DNA of 64,000 nucleotides, taken from Pseudopedobacter sp035496935. GTDB taxonomy: Bacteria; Bacteroidota; Bacteroidia; Sphingobacteriales; Sphingobacteriaceae. Positions 25,907 through 34,959 of the stretch are shown here, piece after piece. The position numbers and the translations under genes were made by a program. Positions within the stretch are counted from its first letter, which is position 1. Every line of letters begins with the position of its first letter. The stretch is taken from the NCBI GenBank assembly GCA_035496935.1, contig DATJED010000003.1, forward strand, positions 1 to 64,000, given 5' to 3'. The notes below the pieces were generated by a model, which worked only from the letters and a program-made list of their open reading frames with translations, was not told the origin of the DNA and did not search any database.

Positions 25907-26482
25907 TTAAATATTTTTATCCCTCATTCCTTTCAACGCTTCTGTCCATCTTAATAAATTGTTCAACATTCCGTTAGCAGACTTTTCTAAAGATTCTGTT
26001 CCTATAAATTCACCGTCTCGGTTAATGTGTTGTGTGAAAAACGGAATGTTTACAGCTTGAGTTAAGGGAACCATTCCTAAAGTTGTAACAGTTGATTTTA
26101 GTTCCTGCACCGCCCGGGTTCCACCAGACAATCCGCCATAGCTAACAAAAGCCATAGGTTTTTCGGCCCATTCTGAAACTAAAAAGTCTAATGCATTTTT
26201 TAAGGTTGCCGGATAGCTGAAGTTATATTCAGGAGTAACTACAACAAATGCATCGGCGTGTGCTATTTTTTTGCTCCAATTTTTGGTGTGTTCTTTAGTA
26301 TATTGTTGTAAACGCGGATGATTCTCTTCGTCAAAGAAAGGAAGGTTTATTTCTTTTAAATCTAAAATTTCCACTTCAAACGCTTGATGTTGTTTGGCTA
26401 ATTCATTAAACCATTTTGCTATAGCTATACCTTTCCGTCCTGGTCGTGTACTCCCAACTATTATTTTCAATTGATATTTCAT
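25907..26482 (-). CDS. NADPH-dependent FMN reductase family protein
   Basis: A 191-residue flavodoxin-like protein. The FMN phosphate loop GSTRPGRKGIAIAKW is at residues 10-24, followed by VVTPEYNFSYPATLKNALDFL and FVSYGGLSGGTRAVQELKSTV, which are the ChrR/YieF/WrbA-related NAD(P)H:FMN/quinone reductase signatures. It likely reduces quinones, azo compounds or metals; the physiological substrate is unknown. It lies 19 bases downstream of the Ig-like lipoprotein gene on the same strand. Confidence 0.9.
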   Translation of the reverse strand: MKYQLKIIVGSTRPGRKGIAIAKWFNELAKQHQAFEVEILDLKEINLPFFDEENHPRLQQYTKEHTKNWSKKIAHADAFVVVTPEYNFSYPATLKNALDFLVSEWAEKPMAFVSYGGLSGGTRAVQELKSTVTTLGMVPLTQAVNIPFFTQHINRDGEFIGTESLEKSANGMLNNLLRWTEALKGMRDKNI

Positions 26483-26501
26483 AGGTAAAATTTGTAAGAG
26501 A

Positions 26502-28112
26502 TTAAAATTTTTCTGGAATTACTAGTGCTTCTTCTCTGTCCCAATTTGCTCTTGTAACTATTTCTTTTTCAAATATATATATCTTTTCAGGTTGCCTTTT
26601 TAACCTTAAATTTCCAGTATCGTACTCGCCGTTATTATTTAAATCTTCAATAACTTTTACCTTATACTTATTTGTTGGGATATAATTGTAGTGTAGCGTG
26701 GTATTTTTGGTAATGCGATTTTGTTTATAAATATTACCGCTTTCGGTAACCAGTTGCAAGATATAATTTTTAAGGCTATCAGTTTTACTTATTTTAAGAC
26801 TTAAGTTTCCATAATTTTCTACTTCATCCAACTCAAATGATAGCTTAAGTTCCTTATTTGTTGTGCCGTAGATATCGGTTACTGCATCATCTTCTAATAT
26901 TAAATTATAAGGTTTCTTCGTTTGCCATTTATATAGAAATTCATATTTCCGTTCGGATGGTGGCAACTTTTTGATTGATAAACCCTCTAATTTTGTTGAA
27001 TCAACATACAAACTAATTTTACTTTCGTCAATTTTTTCTATCGGTTGATTAAACGTAAGCGTCAAGGTTTGTTGCGGTGCAATTTTTCCTGACGATAGGT
27101 TGTTGCTGAAAAGTATGGTACGTTTATATTCGTCTTTTTTACTACGCCTAAAATTGATGGTATCTAGTGGCGTTTTATCTTCATTTATAACCACTTTTAA
27201 CGAGTCAAACGAGATTTCTCTGAGCCATACTGATAAGCTATCGCCTTTTGGAGTAAACTCAATAACCGGGTCTTTAATGTCGTTTTCTCCTAAAAAAGTA
27301 ATGTTAGGTTTGTTAATTGGCCTGTTAAAAAGGAGAGTTATTTTTCCGTCCGATTCTATCTTTTGGTCTGTTGTTCTAAACCGTTCCGGAACCTCTTTAA
27401 AGAGCTTTAAAACAATTCCAGACGTATCTTTGTTTAAATGAATAGAGTCTTTTAAAAAGGCTATTTCTTCGTTAGGAGAATTGTAAATTCTATCCGCACC
27501 TGTTTCTTTTAATGCGTAAATCCGATAATTATCTTCTCTTAAGTTTTTGAGGCTGAAATTCCCGGCGCTATCGGTAGTGGTATAAATAGATGGTTTTTTC
27601 TTTCCGAAAATAGAATCTCTACTTATTGGCAAAATGAAAACCGTTACATCTTTTACCTCTTTGTTATCGTTGGAGCTGATTACCTTTCCGTTTATCTGTA
27701 ACGAATCCAAATGATCGCCCGTGGCAAAAACGTAGCTGTAATTTTTAAGCACATTAGATTCGTTTACATCCTGAATTGCTTTACCGAAGTTTATGGTATA
27801 GGTAGTATTCGATTCAAGCGAATCTTTAAAATTTATAATTAGTGTTTTTTGTTTGATTTTTAAAAGAGGAGGAATTTCCTGAGCGGGAGAAACACTTACT
27901 TCGCTAAACTCATTACTAAGTTTAAAATATTCGTCAAAAGTAATTTCTATTTTTTCTCCCTTAAAATTTCGGGATAGGTTTTTGGGATTTTCTTCCAAAA
28001 CTTTTGGCGCCGTTTGATCCCTCGGCCCGCCTTCCGGAGTTTGAAGACTCGCACATGAAATACATAGCATTATCCATAAAAAGAGAATGATATTTGAAGC
28101 TATTTTATACAT
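26502..28112 (-). CDS. Ig-like (Big_5/SbsA-type) lipoprotein
   Basis: A 536-residue envelope lipoprotein. The lipobox LCISC gives a mature N-terminal Cys at about residue 20. Then come ASLQTPEGGPRDQTAPKVLEENPKNLS, a bacterial Ig-like SbsA domain (about 35-130, ending SYVFATGDHLDSLQING), a carboxypeptidase-regulatory-like domain (GKVISSNDNKEVKDVTVFILP to IYALKE), further Ig-like strands, and the calcium-like DLNNNGEYDTGNL near the C terminus. Such proteins are common and uncharacterised in Bacteroidota and often lie beside mnmG, as here. Function unknown; probably surface or periplasmic. Confidence 0.8.
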   Translation of the reverse strand: MYKIASNIILFLWIMLCISCASLQTPEGGPRDQTAPKVLEENPKNLSRNFKGEKIEITFDEYFKLSNEFSEVSVSPAQEIPPLLKIKQKTLIINFKDSLESNTTYTINFGKAIQDVNESNVLKNYSYVFATGDHLDSLQINGKVISSNDNKEVKDVTVFILPISRDSIFGKKKPSIYTTTDSAGNFSLKNLREDNYRIYALKETGADRIYNSPNEEIAFLKDSIHLNKDTSGIVLKLFKEVPERFRTTDQKIESDGKITLLFNRPINKPNITFLGENDIKDPVIEFTPKGDSLSVWLREISFDSLKVVINEDKTPLDTINFRRSKKDEYKRTILFSNNLSSGKIAPQQTLTLTFNQPIEKIDESKISLYVDSTKLEGLSIKKLPPSERKYEFLYKWQTKKPYNLILEDDAVTDIYGTTNKELKLSFELDEVENYGNLSLKISKTDSLKNYILQLVTESGNIYKQNRITKNTTLHYNYIPTNKYKVKVIEDLNNNGEYDTGNLRLKRQPEKIYIFEKEIVTRANWDREEALVIPEKF

Positions 28113-28159
28113 TTTTTATTTTAGGCTATTTTTATGCGATTTAAGCCATTTTTTTATTT

Positions 28160-28168
28160 TGTGGATAA
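28160..28168 (-). promoter_or_regulatory. single consensus DnaA box
   Basis: TGTGGATAA (TTATCCACA on the minus strand) is in the 128-base AT-rich gap between the lipoprotein gene and the end of mnmG. Another exact copy is inside nadB (23952-23960). One isolated box does not make an origin. Confidence 0.3.
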
Positions 28169-28240
28169 ATATGATTCCGGTTTAAAAATAATTGCTGATA
28201 TTAAATACTTTTAATGTTATTGATTATCAATAATTTATAC

Positions 28241-30103
28241 TTATCTGCTAATATGGACCATTAAAACCGAGATATCGGAAGGGGTAACTCCCGAAATTCG
28301 TGAGGCCTGCCCTAAAGTTCTTGGTTTTATTTTCATTAACTTTTCCCGAGCTTCTTTTGACAGAGATTGCAAGTTGTGATAATTAAATTCTGCATTAATT
28401 TCCTTGTCCTCCATTTTTTTCATCTTATCAATAATCTCTAATTCCTTTTCGAAATAGCTATCATATTTAATTTTAATTTCAGCTTGTTCGATGGTTTCTT
28501 TATCAAAATCATTTAAGTAGTCGTCTAACTTTGCTGATATTTTTCTGAGGTCATTGATACTAACTTGCGGTCGACCTAAAAGATTATGTACTTTGGCGCT
28601 TTGGAGAATCGTAGAAGTTCCAAGCTCTTCTAAAAGAGGATTAGCCAATTCCTTTGTTATAGCTAACTCTTTTGAGAATTGAATTATGGCAAGCGCATCA
28701 TTCACTTTTTTATGAACCTTTGCTAATCTTTCATCGCTAACTAAACCTAATTCGTGAGCAATAGGGGTAAGCCTTTCATCAGCATTATCTTGACGGAGCA
28801 GTAGTCGATGTTCCGCTCTGGATGTAAACATGCGATACGGTTCTTCTGTACCTTTTGTAACCAAATCGTCAATCAAAACACCGATGTATGATTCTGATCG
28901 TTTTAAAATTAGTGGTTGTTTTTCATTAATTTTTTGGTGAGCATTAATTCCAGCTACAAATCCTTGAGCAGCGGCTTCCTCGTAACCGGTAGTTCCGTTA
29001 ATCTGACCAGCAAAATAAAGGTTTTGGATGAGCTTTGTTTCGAGTGTTAAGTCTAATTGGGTAGGAGGGAAGAAATCATATTCTATGGCGTAACCTGGTC
29101 TAAACATTTTTACATTTTCAAAACCAGGGATTTTCTTTAATGCTTTGTGTTGTACGTCTTCTGGTAGCGAGGTTGAGAATCCATTTACATAAATCTCTAC
29201 CGTGTTCCATCCTTCAGGTTCAACAAATATTTGATGGCGATCTCTTTCTGCGAACCTGTTTATTTTATCCTCAATAGATGGGCAATAACGTGGACCTAAG
29301 CCTTTAATTCTCCCGGTAAACATAGGAGACTTTTCAAAGCCTTCTTTTAATGTTTCGTGAACCTCCGGATTGGTATAAGTTACCCAGCAACAACGTTGTT
29401 CTTTTAAGGCGGAGGTTTTCGTATATGAAAATTTACCTCCATCTATATCGCCCCACTGCTCTTCCATTTTTGAATAATCTAAAGACCGACCATCTACTCT
29501 TGGGGGAGTACCTGTTTTCATCCTCCCAGATTCAAAGCCTAACTGTACTAATTGTTCTGTAATCCCAGTGGCTGCTCTCTCCGCTGTTCTTCCGCCACCC
29601 ATTCTTTTCTCACCTATATGAATTACTCCGTTTAAAAACGTTCCGTTTGTAAGAACGACAGCTTCTGCTTCAATTTCGATTCCTAAAGAAGTTATAACCC
29701 CGCAGGCTTTTCCGTCCTTTACAATAATTCCGGAAACCATATCCTGCCAGAAATCAACGTTTTCAGTTTTTTCTAAGGTTAAACGCCATTCTTCTGCAAA
29801 CCGCATTCGGTCTATTTGTGCTCTTGGGGACCACATGGCTGGACCTTTTGATTTGTTGAGCATCCTGAATTGGATGGTGGTTTTATCCGAGATTATTCCG
29901 GATTGCCCGCCCATTGCATCTATTTCTCGTACTATTTGCCCTTTAGCTACGCCGCCCATTGCCGGATTACAGCTCATTTGAGCAATGGTCCCCATGTTCA
30001 TGGTAACCAATAACACCGAGGATCCTAGGTTTGCCGCCGCCGCCGCCGCCTCACAACCAGCGTGACCCGCACCTACTACAATTACATTATATTTTTTAAA
30101 CAT
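28241..30103 (-). CDS. mnmG: tRNA uridine-5-carboxymethylaminomethyl modification enzyme
   Basis: FAD protein that with MnmE installs the cmnm5 group on wobble uridine 34 of several tRNAs. The 620-residue product begins MFKKYNVIVVGAGHAGCEAA with the GxGxxG motif at 11-16, then AQMSCNPAMGGVAKGQIVREIDA, GGGRTAERAATG, RLKTGTPPRVDGR-like (MKTGTPPRVDG), RYCPSIEDKI, YFAGQINGTTGYEEAAAQG and the C-terminal DISVLMVHI. The in-frame extension to 30151 overlaps two parS-like palindromes and is not family-like, so the start is set at 30103. It is preceded by those ParB sites. Confidence 0.96.
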   Translation of the reverse strand: MFKKYNVIVVGAGHAGCEAAAAAANLGSSVLLVTMNMGTIAQMSCNPAMGGVAKGQIVREIDAMGGQSGIISDKTTIQFRMLNKSKGPAMWSPRAQIDRMRFAEEWRLTLEKTENVDFWQDMVSGIIVKDGKACGVITSLGIEIEAEAVVLTNGTFLNGVIHIGEKRMGGGRTAERAATGITEQLVQLGFESGRMKTGTPPRVDGRSLDYSKMEEQWGDIDGGKFSYTKTSALKEQRCCWVTYTNPEVHETLKEGFEKSPMFTGRIKGLGPRYCPSIEDKINRFAERDRHQIFVEPEGWNTVEIYVNGFSTSLPEDVQHKALKKIPGFENVKMFRPGYAIEYDFFPPTQLDLTLETKLIQNLYFAGQINGTTGYEEAAAQGFVAGINAHQKINEKQPLILKRSESYIGVLIDDLVTKGTEEPYRMFTSRAEHRLLLRQDNADERLTPIAHELGLVSDERLAKVHKKVNDALAIIQFSKELAITKELANPLLEELGTSTILQSAKVHNLLGRPQVSINDLRKISAKLDDYLNDFDKETIEQAEIKIKYDSYFEKELEIIDKMKKMEDKEINAEFNYHNLQSLSKEAREKLMKIKPRTLGQASRISGVTPSDISVLMVHISR

Positions 30104-30109
30104 TTTGTT

Positions 30110-30125
30110 TGTTTCACGTGGAACA
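30110..30125. promoter_or_regulatory. parS site (exact general consensus)
   Basis: TGTTTCACGTGGAACA is the exact reverse complement of TGTTCCACGTGAAACA, the 16-base parS bound by ParB (Spo0J) in B. subtilis and widely conserved. It is 6 bases upstream of the mnmG ATG. A second copy follows 18 bases later. ParB loading here would serve origin segregation. Confidence 0.8.
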
Positions 30126-30143
30126 TTAATCCACAGTCTGTTT

Positions 30144-30159
30144 TGTTTCACGTGAAACG
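30144..30159. promoter_or_regulatory. parS site (15 of 16 match)
   Basis: TGTTTCACGTGAAACG, a nearly perfect palindrome around CACGTG, differs from the symmetric parS only in the last base. A degenerate third relic, GTTTACGTGAAAT, follows at 30163-30175. Confidence 0.78.
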
Positions 30160-30201
30160 TTTGTTTACGTGAAATCGGTTACACTATAGCTTTCTTAAAT
30201 A

Positions 30202-32055
30202 CTATTGCTCACTTAAATTTAGCCATCTTAATGTTTTTTCATCTAATAGCTTATTGTTGTCCTTGATTTCATTTGATAAAGAAATCAGCTTTTCATGATT
30301 TGTTTCGTGATTGAGCTTTTCGGTTAATTCGCTTATTAACTTTTCGATATCGGTTATCTCGGCTTCCAAATTCTCGAGTTCTATTTTCTCTTTATAAGAA
30401 AGCTGTTTCTTGGCTATTTCTTTTTTAGGTTGAGCAACCGGTGTTGATTTTATATCTTTATTTTGAAGTTTTTCGAGTTCAACTTCTTCCCTATAAGAGG
30501 AGTAATTTCCGTTAAATATCCTGATCTCTCCGTTGCCTTCTAATACAAATAATTGATCAGTTAGCTTATCTACTAAATATCTATCGTGAGAAACTAATAA
30601 TAAAACACCCGGATAATTTTCTAAAAATTCTTCTAAAACATTTAATGTGTCTATATCTAAATCATTGGTCGGCTCATCTAAAATCAAGAAATTCGGATTT
30701 TTTATAAGCACTTTCATTAAATGTAGCCGTTTCCTTTCCCCTCCGCTTAACAAGCTAACAAAACCATGTTGTTTTTTTGGTGGAAATAAAAAGTGGGTCA
30801 ATAATTGGGAAGCAGAAATTGTTTTTCCGTCAGACATTGTGATAAACTCAGCGATATTTTTTACAACGTCGATTACCCTTTCACTTTCATCAAAACTTAA
30901 GCCTGATTGATGATAATAACCGAAAACGGTGGTTTCGCCAATTATAACCTCGCCTTTATCTGGTTGAAGTTCATTTGTAATAATATTTAATAAGGTTGAT
31001 TTGCCTGTTCCATTTTTACCCGTCAACCCTATTTTATCGCCTTTTTTAAACACATAACTAAAGTCATTTAAAATAGTCTTATTTTGAAATTCTTTGCCTA
31101 TATGGTGTAATTCTAAAATCTGTTTCCCTTGTCTGCTTACTTTTACATCAAGCTTTACAGATTCTTTATTAAACTGACCTTTCGTTTTTTCTTCTAAATT
31201 GTAAAAAGCATCAATTCTAGCTTTTGATTTTGTGCCCCTGGCTTGTGGCATACGGCGCATCCACTCAAGTTCTTTTTTTAACAAATTTTTGTTTTTTGCT
31301 AAAACAGTACTGTTGATCGCGTCCTGTTCCGCCTTTTTCTCTAAGTAATAGGCATATTTCCCTTTATAAGTGTAAACCTGGCCATTTTCCAGCTCAATAA
31401 TTTCATTACAAACGTTATCTAAAAAATAACGATCATGCGTTACCATTAAAATGGTTTTTCCTCCGGTTGTTAAATAGCTTTCTAACCATTCAATAGTGTC
31501 AATGTCTAAATGGTTAGTTGGTTCGTCTATTACATAAACGTCGGGTTCGTCAATCAATAGTTTTGCAAGACTAAGTCTTTTACGTTGGCCCCCTGATAAT
31601 GTGTCTATTTTTTGATCAAGGTGATGGATATCTAAACGCCCTAATATCGTTTTAATTTCATGTTCGTATTCCCACGCTTCTAAATTGCTCAATTCCTCGG
31701 TTAAACGTGTAATTTCATCAACATCCGGATTATCTTGCTCCAGTAATTCTTCGTATTCTCTAATGATCTGTTGTTGGCGGTTGTCTAAACTAAAAATAAA
31801 ATCGCTAATGGTTTGCCCAGATTCAAACTTGGGGTCTTGTTCTAAATAGCCAAACCTGATATCTTTTGCTTTTACTACTTTTCCTTCGCTTGGTTTAATC
31901 TTTTCTGCCAATAATTTAAGCAGGGTAGATTTCCCGGCTCCATTAACACCAACCAAGGCAACTCTTTGTCCTTGTTGAAGACCAAAAGTTAAATTTTTAA
32001 AAAGCCAATGATCATTAAAGGCATGGCTTAATTGTTCCGCTGATACTATACTCAC
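30202..32055 (-). CDS. ABC-F family ATPase (Uup-like)
   Basis: A 617-residue soluble protein with two ABC domains and no membrane segment. First domain: Walker A GVNGAGKST (36-44), signature LSGGQRKRLSLAKLL, Walker B VYVIDEPTNHLD. Linker: KKELEWMRRMPQARGTKSKARIDAF. Second domain: GKNGTGKST, LLSGGERKRLHLMKVL, FLILDEPTNDLD. A C-terminal coiled coil of about 75 residues (KEIAKKQLSYKEKIELENLE...) is like that of Uup. ABC-F proteins act on the ribosome in translation or antibiotic protection, and Uup is tied to DNA/ribosome quality. The start overlaps the end of the TIP30-like gene by 4 bases (ATGA), so the two are coupled. Confidence 0.92.
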   Translation of the reverse strand: MSIVSAEQLSHAFNDHWLFKNLTFGLQQGQRVALVGVNGAGKSTLLKLLAEKIKPSEGKVVKAKDIRFGYLEQDPKFESGQTISDFIFSLDNRQQQIIREYEELLEQDNPDVDEITRLTEELSNLEAWEYEHEIKTILGRLDIHHLDQKIDTLSGGQRKRLSLAKLLIDEPDVYVIDEPTNHLDIDTIEWLESYLTTGGKTILMVTHDRYFLDNVCNEIIELENGQVYTYKGKYAYYLEKKAEQDAINSTVLAKNKNLLKKELEWMRRMPQARGTKSKARIDAFYNLEEKTKGQFNKESVKLDVKVSRQGKQILELHHIGKEFQNKTILNDFSYVFKKGDKIGLTGKNGTGKSTLLNIITNELQPDKGEVIIGETTVFGYYHQSGLSFDESERVIDVVKNIAEFITMSDGKTISASQLLTHFLFPPKKQHGFVSLLSGGERKRLHLMKVLIKNPNFLILDEPTNDLDIDTLNVLEEFLENYPGVLLLVSHDRYLVDKLTDQLFVLEGNGEIRIFNGNYSSYREEVELEKLQNKDIKSTPVAQPKKEIAKKQLSYKEKIELENLEAEITDIEKLISELTEKLNHETNHEKLISLSNEIKDNNKLLDEKTLRWLNLSEQ

Positions 32056-32708
32056 ACTAATCTTTTAATTTGTTCTGAATTGTGCACAAAGATGCCTCTT
32101 TTATTTGTAATTGATTCATTAAACATCGCTTTGGCAACATCGCTGGCATCAATACTTCGATACTTCTTTAACGAACCTATTAATACCAAATCTATTAAAC
32201 GCATCATTGGCAATATGATTTTCTCTAAAGGTCTGTTTTCTTTTCTCTTTCCCCTTAAAAAAGAAGGTTCGTAAATGTAGATACTTTCATAATCGAGAGC
32301 CTTGATCGCATTTTCAATTTCTCCTTTTAGTTTGGTGTAAAAGTTTGAAGAAGTTGCATCTGCGCCAATTGCACTTACTAAATGATATTGACGAGCACCA
32401 TTTTTTAAGGCTAACTGGGCAAACCTTAGAGGAACATCAAAATCAACTTTTCGATAGTCTTTTAGGTTTGGAGTTTTACTTTTAGTAGAGCCCAAGCAAC
32501 AGAAAACGATACCCGCGGAAATATTGTCATTTAAAATATCGAAGTTTTCGAAATCAGTAACAATTTGCTTAAGCTTAAAGTGATTAACCGGCAGTGCTTT
32601 TCTGACAAAAACCGTAACCTCCGCATAGGCGGGGCTTTCAAGTAACAGCGTTAACAGATGACTGCCAATTAGTCCGCTTGCGCCCAATAGTATTGCCCTT
32701 TCTTTCAT
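32052..32708 (-). CDS. NAD(P)-binding oxidoreductase, TIP30/HTATIP2-like
   Basis: A 218-residue atypical short-chain dehydrogenase. The Rossmann motif GASGLIGSHLL is near residues 7-17; FCCLGSTKS (about 75-83) and YHLVSAIGADATSSNFYTKLKGEIENAI contain the serine and the Tyr-x3-Lys catalytic pair; YIYEPSFLRGKRKENR follows. These match the NAD(P)H-binding TIP30-like group of unknown substrate. The start MKERAILLG is chosen because the longer N terminus is hydrophobic and not family-like. It is followed by the overlapping ABC-F gene and is divergent from the pirin gene. Confidence 0.85.
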   Translation of the reverse strand: MKERAILLGASGLIGSHLLTLLLESPAYAEVTVFVRKALPVNHFKLKQIVTDFENFDILNDNISAGIVFCCLGSTKSKTPNLKDYRKVDFDVPLRFAQLALKNGARQYHLVSAIGADATSSNFYTKLKGEIENAIKALDYESIYIYEPSFLRGKRKENRPLEKIILPMMRLIDLVLIGSLKKYRSIDASDVAKAMFNESITNKRGIFVHNSEQIKRLV

Positions 32709-32728
32709 GGATCTCGGTATTTGTAGCA

Positions 32729-32736
32729 CAAAAATA
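32729..32736 (-). promoter_or_regulatory. candidate -7 element (TATTTTTG) of the TIP30-like/ABC-F operon
   Basis: Minus-strand TATTTTTG fits TAnnTTTG, 21 bases before the ATG; the surrounding T-rich sequence makes a chance match plausible. Confidence 0.3.
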
Positions 32737-32793
32737 CAAAAAAACAATTGGAATGAAATTTGTGTGTTTAAACATATAATTAAAAAAGATAAT

Positions 32794-33507
32794 ATGAAAA
32801 CGATTTTTCATCCAGCAAAAGAAAGAGGCTTTAACAGCTTCGGATGGTTAAAAAGTAACCATTCTTTTAGTTTCGGTCAGTTTCACGATTCAGAAAAAAT
32901 GAACTTTGGATTATTAAGGGTATTAAATGACGACCATGTAGAGCCATCAATGGGATTTGGCACCCACGGTCATGCAAATATGGAGATTGTTAGCATCCCT
33001 CTAACTGGAGCGTTAAGACATAAAGACAGTACAGGACGAGACGAGATTATTAAATCTGGCGATGTGCAGATTATGTCGGCAGGATCGGGGATTCAACATT
33101 CTGAATATAATGCGTCAAAAGAAGACGCGGTTGACTTTTTACAAATTTGGGTTTTCCCTAAATTAGAAAATATTGAGCCAAGGTATGAGCAAAAGTCTTT
33201 TTCGGAAGCGCAAAAAGCGGATCAGTTTTTAACCGTGGTATCGCCAAACACAAACGACGAAGCCATTACAATTAACCAAGATGCTTGGTTTTCTTTAGCT
33301 AATTTGAGCGAGGGGAAAGCGCTTGATTATGAGCTTCATGATAGCAATAACGGTATTTATGTTTTTGTTCTTGAGGGGGCTATTGAGATAGCCGGACAAG
33401 CTTTGGCCAGGAGAGATGCGCTTGGTGTTTACGAAACAGCTGGAAGCGCAACCGTGAAAGCAAATAACAATGCGAAAGTTTTGGTAATTGAAGTTCCGAT
33501 GAAGTAA
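32794..33507 (+). CDS. pirin family protein (YhaK-like)
   Basis: A 237-residue bicupin. The N-terminal cupin has metal-ligand histidines in GFGTHGHANMEIVSIPLTG and SAGSGIQHSEYN; the typical glutamate is in MEIV/HSE. The C-terminal half (DAWFSLANLSEGKALDY to GIYVFVLEGAIEIAG) is the weaker second cupin. E. coli YhaK/YhhW pirins act as quercetinase or redox-responsive proteins; the biological role here is unknown. The start MKTIFHPAKERG is family-like, and the earlier in-frame ATG lies over the neighbouring promoter. A strong bidirectional terminator follows. Confidence 0.9.
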   Translation: MKTIFHPAKERGFNSFGWLKSNHSFSFGQFHDSEKMNFGLLRVLNDDHVEPSMGFGTHGHANMEIVSIPLTGALRHKDSTGRDEIIKSGDVQIMSAGSGIQHSEYNASKEDAVDFLQIWVFPKLENIEPRYEQKSFSEAQKADQFLTVVSPNTNDEAITINQDAWFSLANLSEGKALDYELHDSNNGIYVFVLEGAIEIAGQALARRDALGVYETAGSATVKANNNAKVLVIEVPMK

Positions 33508-33546
33508 GTTTTGACCATAAATGGCGTTAGTGATAAGTAGAAAATA

Positions 33547-33575
33547 AATCAGTATGGTTATTAGCCATACTGATT
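33547..33575. terminator. bidirectional terminator between pirin and MFS genes
   Basis: AATCAGTATGG (33547-33557) is perfectly inverted at 33565-33575 around a 7-base loop, followed by TTT on the plus strand and preceded by AAAATAAA. It serves the convergent pirin gene and MFS gene. Confidence 0.75.
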
Positions 33576-33585
33576 TTATTAAGAG

Positions 33586-34869
33586 CTATACTTTTATTGG
33601 TTTCATTTTGCCCAAGGAAAAATGCAATACAAAAAGCGCTACAAAATAAAGTGATCCCGCAATAGCAAAAGCGTAAATGTACCCTATTCCGCCACTTTCT
33701 GTTAACACCTTACCTAAAAAATAATCGGAAATGGCGGCGGTTAAATAACCAACCATCCCTCCAATACCCACTACAGAAGCGGTAGATTTTTTAGGAAATA
33801 TATCCGGAACTATGGTAAACAAATTTGCAGACCAGGCCTGATGACCGGCCGCGGCAAAAGCAATCAATAAAACTGCCACCCAGGCATGTTGGGTTTGTGG
33901 CGCAAAAACCACCGGGATAATAAATAATGTAGATAAAAACAGTGTCCATTTTCTGGCTTTGTAAACGGGCATACCTTTTTTTATTAGGAATGAGGAGAAC
34001 CAGCCACCTAAAATACTTCCAAAATCCGCGATAACGTAAATAACTATAATCGGTAATGCGAGCCCTTGTAACTCTAATCCAAAGGTTTTGTTCAAGAAAA
34101 ATCCACCCCAGAAAAGGTAAAATAGCCAAACTGCATCTGTAGTTTTTGCAAAGGCAAAAACCCAAGTTTCTTTCCAGCGCAATACTTGTAGCCAAGTAAA
34201 TTTTTCATCGGAAGTATCTTCTTCGCTGGCTTTATTGGTTTGGATATAATTAAGTTCTTCTTTTGAAAGATCAGGATGATCTAGGGGCTTTTTATAAATC
34301 CGCCACCAAAGAACTATCCATGTTACGCTCAATACCGAGGTCAATAAAAAAGCGTATTGCCAATGGGTTCCATCGTTTGCTACAAATAAGGTGATAAATA
34401 ACGGTGCTAAAATGGCTCCAACATTAGATCCAGCATTAAAAAGCCCTGTAGCAAAAGCCCGTTCTTTTTTAGGAAACCATTCTGAAACGGCTTTTATAGC
34501 GGCCGGAAAATTCCCCGCTTCCCCAAAACCTAAACCAAATCGGGCTAAGGCAAAACCCATCCATCCCATAGATTTGGTTACTAGTGAATGAGACATGGCG
34601 AATATTCCCCAAATAACAATAGAAACGGTATAGCCAATTTTTGTCCCATATTTATCGATGATAGCGCCCATTATTAGCAATCCGCCTGCATAAGCAATTT
34701 TAAAAGCAATTTGGATATTTGCATAGTCCTCATCGGTCCAGTGAAAAACGTGATTTTTTAATGTTGGACCCAAAAAGCCTATTACGCTGCGGTCCATGTA
34801 GTTAATTACGGTTGCCATAAAAAGCAAACCCAGTATCTTCCACCGATACTTTCCTTTAGTTTTTTCCAT
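33586..34869 (-). CDS. MFS transporter, anion:cation symporter (ExuT-like)
   Basis: A 427-residue 12-helix carrier. The N terminus has ILGLLFMATVINYMDRSVIGFLGP; loop 2-3 has GAIIDKYGTKIGY (MFS motif); FGLGFGEAGNFPAAIKAVSEWFPKKERAFATGLFNAGSNVGAILAP is the highly characteristic ACS-family segment seen in hexuronate and glucarate carriers. Its neighbours (a second ExuT-like carrier, KDPG aldolase, KDG kinase) support uptake of a hexuronate or related aldonate. It is divergent from the regulator gene, with an inverted repeat in between. Confidence 0.9.
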   Translation of the reverse strand: MEKTKGKYRWKILGLLFMATVINYMDRSVIGFLGPTLKNHVFHWTDEDYANIQIAFKIAYAGGLLIMGAIIDKYGTKIGYTVSIVIWGIFAMSHSLVTKSMGWMGFALARFGLGFGEAGNFPAAIKAVSEWFPKKERAFATGLFNAGSNVGAILAPLFITLFVANDGTHWQYAFLLTSVLSVTWIVLWWRIYKKPLDHPDLSKEELNYIQTNKASEEDTSDEKFTWLQVLRWKETWVFAFAKTTDAVWLFYLFWGGFFLNKTFGLELQGLALPIIVIYVIADFGSILGGWFSSFLIKKGMPVYKARKWTLFLSTLFIIPVVFAPQTQHAWVAVLLIAFAAAGHQAWSANLFTIVPDIFPKKSTASVVGIGGMVGYLTAAISDYFLGKVLTESGGIGYIYAFAIAGSLYFVALFVLHFSLGKMKPIKV

Positions 34870-34959
34870 TTTGTTTAATTATTTGGTTTTTATTACGCTC
34901 AATTCTGGGCAATTGAGAGAACCGAAGGAGAATTAAAATATCGATGAAAAAAAGTGAAT

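Noticed and set aside
30104..30151. Longer N terminus for mnmG.
   Set aside because: It would place the parS palindromes inside the gene and adds residues not found in the family.
28113..30200. Calling oriC at the mnmG region.
   Set aside because: Only one consensus DnaA box is in a non-coding part, and no dnaA, dnaN or clustered boxes are seen; parS alone marks only the general area.
34391..34591. Plus-strand ORFs inside the MFS, mnmG and polA genes.
   Set aside because: All lie opposite strongly conserved coding sequence and have no independent motif.
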